Of a stretch of 9,448 nucleotides of DNA, positions 5,816 through 9,448 are shown one piece after another. Both the position numbers and the translations under genes were made by a program. Source of the DNA: Calditrichia bacterium (GTDB lineage: Bacteria > Calditrichota > Calditrichia > JAJRVZ01); NCBI GenBank assembly GCA_030634505.1, contig DAOWAQ010000054.1:1-9448 (forward strand), in the 5' to 3' direction. Under the pieces are notes generated by a model. It made no database searches. It worked only from the letters and a program-made list of their open reading frames with translations, and was not told the origin of the DNA. The stretch's first letter is position 1. Every line of letters begins with the position of its first letter.

Positions 5816-7027
5816 ATGGAACTATTAATTGGATTTGTAGGATTAGCATTAAGTTTTTTGTTTGCTGGAGCAGAAACTGCATTTATAACAACAAATAAAA
5901 TCAGGTTTGAACTATGGTTAAGAAATAAATACCGATCAGCAATATATGCTGAAAAATTCTTCCGTGATCCTGAACTTTTCATTTCTACGACTTTAGTAGG
6001 TAACAATATTGCGAACATTGTGGCGACATCATATGCAACGGTTTATCTCATCAATTATTTTAGTGAATCTACAACTTGGTTGCTGATAACTGCATTTATA
6101 TTAATATTTGGAGAGATACTTCCAAAAGCTCTTTTTAGAATATTTGATGATTTAATCATTTTAATAATAATTTACCCAATTCGTTTTTTCCATTTTTTAT
6201 TGAAGCCATTTATTTGGATTGTTAATTCAGCATCAACCGGAATTTTAAATGCCTTTGGGATGAAAATCAGTAATGTCAAAGTGTTTTTTTCAAAAGAAGA
6301 TGTTGCAATATTAATGAATGAAGGGAAAATGGCTGGCATTATTGAAGAGCGGGATCATAAAATAATTTCAAAAGTACTGGAATTACCGGATACTCCGGTA
6401 AGAGAAGCCATGGTGCCTCGTACTCAAATTGAAGCAGTGGATATTAAATTAAGTATAGCGAAGATTCGCATCTTCATGAGTGAAAAAGGATTCGCAAAGG
6501 TACCGGTATATAAAAATGATATCGATCATATTATTGGTGTAATTTTTATGTATGATCTGTTCCAAAACATAAAATCTGTCAAAGAAGTGATGAAACCCGT
6601 TACAATTACACCAGAAAACAAAAAATGTAATGAATTATTAAAAGAATTTAGAAAAAATAATACAAGTATTGCAGTAGTTATTGACGAATATGGGGGAACA
6701 GCAGGTCTTGTTACTACTGAAGACTTGATTGAAGAATTGTTTGGTGAATTTGATGATGCATCAGTTGGTTTTAATGAGACTATCAAAAAAATTAATAAAA
6801 ATACCTGGGAAATTGATGCTATTGAAACCATAGAGACAATTAACGATCAATTAAAACTAAAGCTACCGGAAGAAAATTATGAAACTATTTCCGGACTGAT
6901 TTTATCAGAATTGGGTAGAATACCTGAAATAGGTGAACAAATGGTAATACATAATTGCAGTTTGGTCATCACGCAAGCGAAACGAAATAAAATAGAAAAA
7001 GTACGTTTAATAAAAAGGTATCAATAA
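5816..7027 (+). CDS. CNNM/CBS-pair/CorC-domain membrane protein (hemolysin C / magnesium transporter-like)
   Basis: This 403-residue protein has the three-part architecture of the family annotated as hemolysin-related or CorB/CorC. Residues 1 to about 145 form the CNNM (DUF21) membrane domain with its marker residues AGAETAF (17-23), LVGNNIANI (60-68) and FGEILPK (98-104). Two CBS domains follow: VREAMVPRTQIEAVD (195-209) to GVIFMYDLF (241-249), then VKEVMKP (255-261) to AVVIDEYGGTAGLVTTEDL (286-304). The last 80 residues are a CorC_HlyC domain. Relatives bind ATP-Mg at the CBS pair and are implicated in Mg/Na transport at the inner membrane; haemolysis is a historical label. In Bacteroidetes the gliding-associated GldE has this architecture, but nothing here supports that role. 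It begins 7 bases after the receiver gene, without a Shine-Dalgarno site. Confidence 0.92.
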   Translation: MELLIGFVGLALSFLFAGAETAFITTNKIRFELWLRNKYRSAIYAEKFFRDPELFISTTLVGNNIANIVATSYATVYLINYFSESTTWLLITAFILIFGEILPKALFRIFDDLIILIIIYPIRFFHFLLKPFIWIVNSASTGILNAFGMKISNVKVFFSKEDVAILMNEGKMAGIIEERDHKIISKVLELPDTPVREAMVPRTQIEAVDIKLSIAKIRIFMSEKGFAKVPVYKNDIDHIIGVIFMYDLFQNIKSVKEVMKPVTITPENKKCNELLKEFRKNNTSIAVVIDEYGGTAGLVTTEDLIEELFGEFDDASVGFNETIKKINKNTWEIDAIETIETINDQLKLKLPEENYETISGLILSELGRIPEIGEQMVIHNCSLVITQAKRNKIEKVRLIKRYQ

Positions 7028-7028
7028 A

Positions 7029-7046
7029 AAATAGTGTTAACTATTT
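7029..7046 (+). terminator. Hairpin just after the CNNM/CBS gene, possible terminator
   Basis: AAATAGT (7029-7035) and ACTATTT (7040-7046) form a perfect 7-base stem with a GTTA loop, starting one base after the stop codon. The run of A before it and TTTCTAT after it are only loosely terminator-like, and the stem has a single G-C pair. Its place at the end of a gene run and before a 103-base spacer is its best support. Confidence 0.35.
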
Positions 7047-7132
7047 CTATAAATATATTTGAATGGTACTACTTGTTTTGATTTAAATTAGTGATTTATT
7101 AAATTTCAATCTTACAATTTTTTATTATTATT

Positions 7133-7137
7133 GAGGA
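7133..7137 (+). promoter_or_regulatory. Shine-Dalgarno site of yicC
   Basis: GAGGA lies 5 bases before the ATG at 7143. It shows that the in-frame TTG at 7131, which overlaps this site, is not the start. Confidence 0.7.
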
Positions 7138-7142
7138 AAACG

Positions 7143-8024
7143 ATGTCTAATAGCATGACCGGTTATGGAAAATCAAAAAAAACATTCGAAAATTATGAAA
7201 TAGAAGCTGAGATCCGAAGTCTAAATAATAGGTATTTAGACACAATCATTCGGTTACCTAAAAGTATTGATTTATTTGAACAACCCATTAAAAATGAAAT
7301 TAAAAAGAGAATATTCAGGGGAAAAGTAACACTAAATATCACATTGAACAACAACAGTGCCAATGGATTTGAAGGCATTAAGTTGAATGAAGAAGCGCTG
7401 CAATACTATTACAAATTAATAACTAAAATAAAATCAAATTTGAATTTAAGCGAAGATATTAGTCTTGATTATATTTTGCAATTTAAAGATTTGATGCAGC
7501 CTGCAGAAGAAGATTTAGATGACGAATTGTTATTAGAGAACATATTGATAACGGTAAATGAGGCGCTTGATAGTTTAATTGAAATGCGCAATAATGAAGC
7601 AGTTAATATTGTTGTAGATATTGATCAGCGTATCCGGGTGATTGAAAAAAATACAAATAAAATAATTGTGTTTGGAAAAGACAATCCGAAACAAGAATAT
7701 GACAAATTATATGAACGTGTTCAGAGTTTGTTAAATGGAAAATTAGTAGATGAAAATAGACTTGAAATGGAATTGTCTTTACTCGCAGATCGGGTTGACG
7801 TAACGGAAGAATGTACAAGATTGATAAGTCACATTCAGCAATTTGATTCAATTCTAAAAACGAAAAAAGAGGTCGGAAAATCTCTTACATTTATATTACA
7901 AGAAATGCACCGTGAAACAAATACCATTGGTTCAAAAACCACGAATGTTGAAATTTCTCATTTGGCAATTGGTATAAAAGAAGAGATTGAAAAATTAAGA
8001 GAACAAATTCAAAATTTGGAATAA
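7143..8024 (+). CDS. yicC: YicC/YloC-family endoribonuclease
   Basis: A 293-residue protein starting MSNSMTGYGK, the hallmark M.SMTG(F/Y)G opening of the family. The N-terminal YicC domain continues with EIRSLNNRYLD (about residues 24-34), and the DUF1732 C-terminal domain ends with FILQEMHRETNTIGSK (250-265), the E..RE.NT.GSK signature. Members in E. coli and B. subtilis have been reported to act as endoribonucleases in RNA turnover, in E. coli acting on the small RNA RyhB. The gene is commonly found just upstream of gmk, as here (54-base gap). The start is placed at ATG 7143 because of the GAGGA at 7133-7137 and the conserved N-terminus; a TTG at 7131 would add four residues and is rejected. 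Length is close to the family norm. Confidence 0.94.
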   Translation: MSNSMTGYGKSKKTFENYEIEAEIRSLNNRYLDTIIRLPKSIDLFEQPIKNEIKKRIFRGKVTLNITLNNNSANGFEGIKLNEEALQYYYKLITKIKSNLNLSEDISLDYILQFKDLMQPAEEDLDDELLLENILITVNEALDSLIEMRNNEAVNIVVDIDQRIRVIEKNTNKIIVFGKDNPKQEYDKLYERVQSLLNGKLVDENRLEMELSLLADRVDVTEECTRLISHIQQFDSILKTKKEVGKSLTFILQEMHRETNTIGSKTTNVEISHLAIGIKEEIEKLREQIQNLE

Positions 8025-8078
8025 TTTTAGAACTACCAGTTATTACAATATGGAAAATTAGATTAAACAGAAAGTTTA

Positions 8079-8639
8079 ATGAAAAAATTTAAAAGTAGGC
8101 TAATTGCATTTTCTGCTCCTTCAGGAGCCGGTAAAACAAGTTTGATAAAATCATTAGTAGCGCGACACAAAGAGCTTGTTATCTCAATTTCAGCCACAAC
8201 ACGTCAAAAACGCCAAAATGAAATTGATAAAAAAGATTATTTTTTTATTTCAGAAACAAAATTTAATGAAGAAATTGAATCGGGAAGTTTTCTGGAATAT
8301 GAACAAGTTCACGGGGATTTTTATGGAACTCTAAAAAAAACAGTGGAAGATTATTTACAAAAAAAAAAAATCGTTGTTTTTGATATTGACGTCAATGGAG
8401 CTTTAAGCATAAAAGAGAAATATCCGGAAACATTATTAATTTTTATAAAAGCGCCAACCGAAGATGAACTAATCCGAAGGTTAAAAGGTAGAAATAGTGA
8501 AGAAACCGTAATAATAAAAAAACGATTGGAAAGACTACCATTTGAATATGATCAGTCCAAAAAATTTGATTACGTAATTATAAACCATAATTTTTACGAA
8601 ACTGTAAATAAAATCGATGAATTAATTATAGACTATTAA
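8079..8639 (+). CDS. gmk: Guanylate kinase
   Basis: A 186-residue cytoplasmic kinase that converts GMP to GDP with ATP. The P-loop is SAPSGAGKTSL (12-22). The GMP-binding region is SATTRQKRQNEIDKKDYFF (38-56), where Arg42 and Arg45 align with the conserved arginines and NE replaces the usual GE. FLEYEQVHGDFYGT (71-84) supplies Glu73 and Tyr82, VVFDIDVNGA (99-108) follows the usual D.DV.G. form, and LIRRLKGR (131-138) with KKRL (147-150) provides the lid arginines. It is slightly shorter than many Gmk proteins but complete. A run of 12 A lies at 8359-8370 within the gene and reads as Lys codons. AGAAAG (8069-8074) is a weak ribosome site. The coaBC gene begins 17 bases downstream; rpoZ, often next to gmk, is not in that gap. 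Confidence 0.96.
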   Translation: MKKFKSRLIAFSAPSGAGKTSLIKSLVARHKELVISISATTRQKRQNEIDKKDYFFISETKFNEEIESGSFLEYEQVHGDFYGTLKKTVEDYLQKKKIVVFDIDVNGALSIKEKYPETLLIFIKAPTEDELIRRLKGRNSEETVIIKKRLERLPFEYDQSKKFDYVIINHNFYETVNKIDELIIDY

Positions 8640-8656
8640 TTTAATTTAAAATTCAG

Positions 8657-9448
8657 ATGCATTATATTAAAAGCAAAAATATATTATTGGGCGTAAGCGG
8701 TGGAATTGCTGCGTATAAAGCAGCGTACTTTGTACGAGAATGGGTTAAAAATGGAGCTGAAGTTGAAATAATTATGACGAAATCAGCTCAAGAATTTGTT
8801 ACACCTCTAACATTTGAAACTCTGATTGGAAAAAAAATTCATACTACATTATTTCCTGAGAATGAATTTAGCGCTACAGTTCATATCGATTTGGCGGATT
8901 GGGCAGATGCAGTAATAATTGCGCCAGCTACTGCAAACATCATTGGTAAAATATGCCATGGCATTGGCGACGATTTGTTGAGCACAGTTTGTCTGGCAGC
9001 ACATAAGAAATTGGTTGTAGCGCCTGCCATGAATTCAAATATGTGGTCCAATCCTGCTGTTCAACAAAATATTGATTTATTACAAAAACGAGGAGTGATT
9101 ATTATTCCTCCGGATTCAGGCGATTTGGCTTGCGGTTATACCGGAACGGGCAGGTTGCAGGATTCCTGGTTTATCAATCATTGGTTATCTTATAAACTTG
9201 AAAAGACCAAGAATTTAAAAGGTAAAAATGTATTGATTACAGCTGGTAGGACGGAAGAGGAAATTGATCCGGCGAGAATTATTACTAATCGTTCCTCCGG
9301 TAAAATGGGATTTTCATTAGCTGCAGAAGCCTTTTACCGCGGTGCAAATGTTGTTTTAATAAGTGCACCAAATGACTTAAATGTATCTCCCGGTGTTGAA
9401 TATATACCAATAATATCTGCAGCGGAAATGCAAAAATCTGTAGAGGAC
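8657..9448 (+). CDS. coaBC: Bifunctional phosphopantothenoylcysteine decarboxylase / phosphopantothenate--cysteine ligase, N-terminal 264 residues
   Basis: Partial gene: ATG at 8657, open to the window edge at a codon boundary. The product makes 4'-phosphopantetheine from phosphopantothenate, cysteine and CTP for coenzyme A. The CoaC flavoprotein domain (1 to about 180) shows the FMN-binding GVSGGIAAYKA (12-22), catalytic His76 in TVHIDLADWAD (74-84), APATANIIGKICHGIGDDLL (89-108), PAMNSNMW (123-130) with Asn126, and GDLACGYTGTGR (155-166) with Cys159; these lie one position from the E. coli His75, Asn125 and Cys158. The CoaB domain begins at about 188 with NVLITAGRTEEEID (191-204) and NRSSGKMG (211-218). 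The usual AGPTREPID reads AGRTEEEID here. The C-terminal CoaB residues lie outside. No Shine-Dalgarno site precedes the ATG, which is 17 bases after gmk. Confidence 0.96.
   Translation, partial: MHYIKSKNILLGVSGGIAAYKAAYFVREWVKNGAEVEIIMTKSAQEFVTPLTFETLIGKKIHTTLFPENEFSATVHIDLADWADAVIIAPATANIIGKICHGIGDDLLSTVCLAAHKKLVVAPAMNSNMWSNPAVQQNIDLLQKRGVIIIPPDSGDLACGYTGTGRLQDSWFINHWLSYKLEKTKNLKGKNVLITAGRTEEEIDPARIITNRSSGKMGFSLAAEAFYRGANVVLISAPNDLNVSPGVEYIPIISAAEMQKSVED

Noticed and set aside
6526..6831. Reverse-strand reading frame of 101 codons
   Set aside because: It is antisense to the CBS region of the CNNM/CBS gene, whose motifs are unambiguous; the low-complexity Ser/Ile/Leu-rich product looks like an antisense artefact.
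7131..7133. TTG as the start of yicC
   Set aside because: It overlaps the GAGGA ribosome site, and the conserved M.SMTGYG start follows at ATG 7143.
7603..7851. Reverse-strand reading frame of 82 codons
   Set aside because: It is antisense to yicC with no recognisable motif and no upstream signals.
1..9448. CRISPR array, tRNA, rRNA, insertion sequence, toxin-antitoxin pair or defence system
   Set aside because: No spaced direct repeats, cloverleaf-like structures, transposase motifs or terminal repeats were seen, and the recognised genes are mainly housekeeping.

Overview
This window is an AT-rich (roughly 30% G+C by eye) stretch of bacterial chromosome. Every recognisable gene lies on the + strand. 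Most are housekeeping genes, and there is no sign of an insertion sequence, phage, CRISPR array, tRNA or rRNA. Several traits point to the FCB superphylum (Marinimicrobia, Ignavibacteria, Calditrichaeota and Bacteroidetes relatives): an archaeal-type DGGGP synthase beside maf, a Gmk with SAPSGAGKT and an NE in place of the usual GE, and many ATG starts without a Shine-Dalgarno sequence. The phylum is an inference from gene content, not a proof.

Layout. (1) Positions 1-1905 look like one operon: the C-terminal end of pssA (phosphatidylserine synthase), purS and purQ (two subunits of FGAM synthase, joined by gene overlaps), a small two-helix DUF4321-type membrane protein, and tatA. (2) A 324-base AT-rich spacer follows. 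(3) Positions 2230-2970 encode an unrecognised protein with a signal/anchor helix, a second hydrophobic segment and a C-terminal region that reads like a BlaI/MecI-type winged helix. This is the most unusual gene here. (4) Positions 3111-3893 encode a class I SAM-dependent methyltransferase of the Methyltransf_24 type. (5) Positions 3990-7027 carry a tight run: UbiA-family DGGGP synthase, Maf nucleotide pyrophosphatase, a stand-alone receiver protein, and a CNNM/CBS/CorC membrane protein. A short hairpin follows the last gene. (6) Positions 7143-9448 hold yicC (endoribonuclease family), gmk, and coaBC, which runs off the window end. The rpoZ gene often found between gmk and coaBC is not there.

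The genes link phospholipid head-group synthesis, purine nucleotides (PurSQ, Gmk), coenzyme A, protein export and RNA turnover. The prenyltransferase adds a possible ether-lipid branch. I found no convincing undescribed multi-gene system. The best candidate for new biology is the putative membrane-bound winged-helix protein at 2230-2970.
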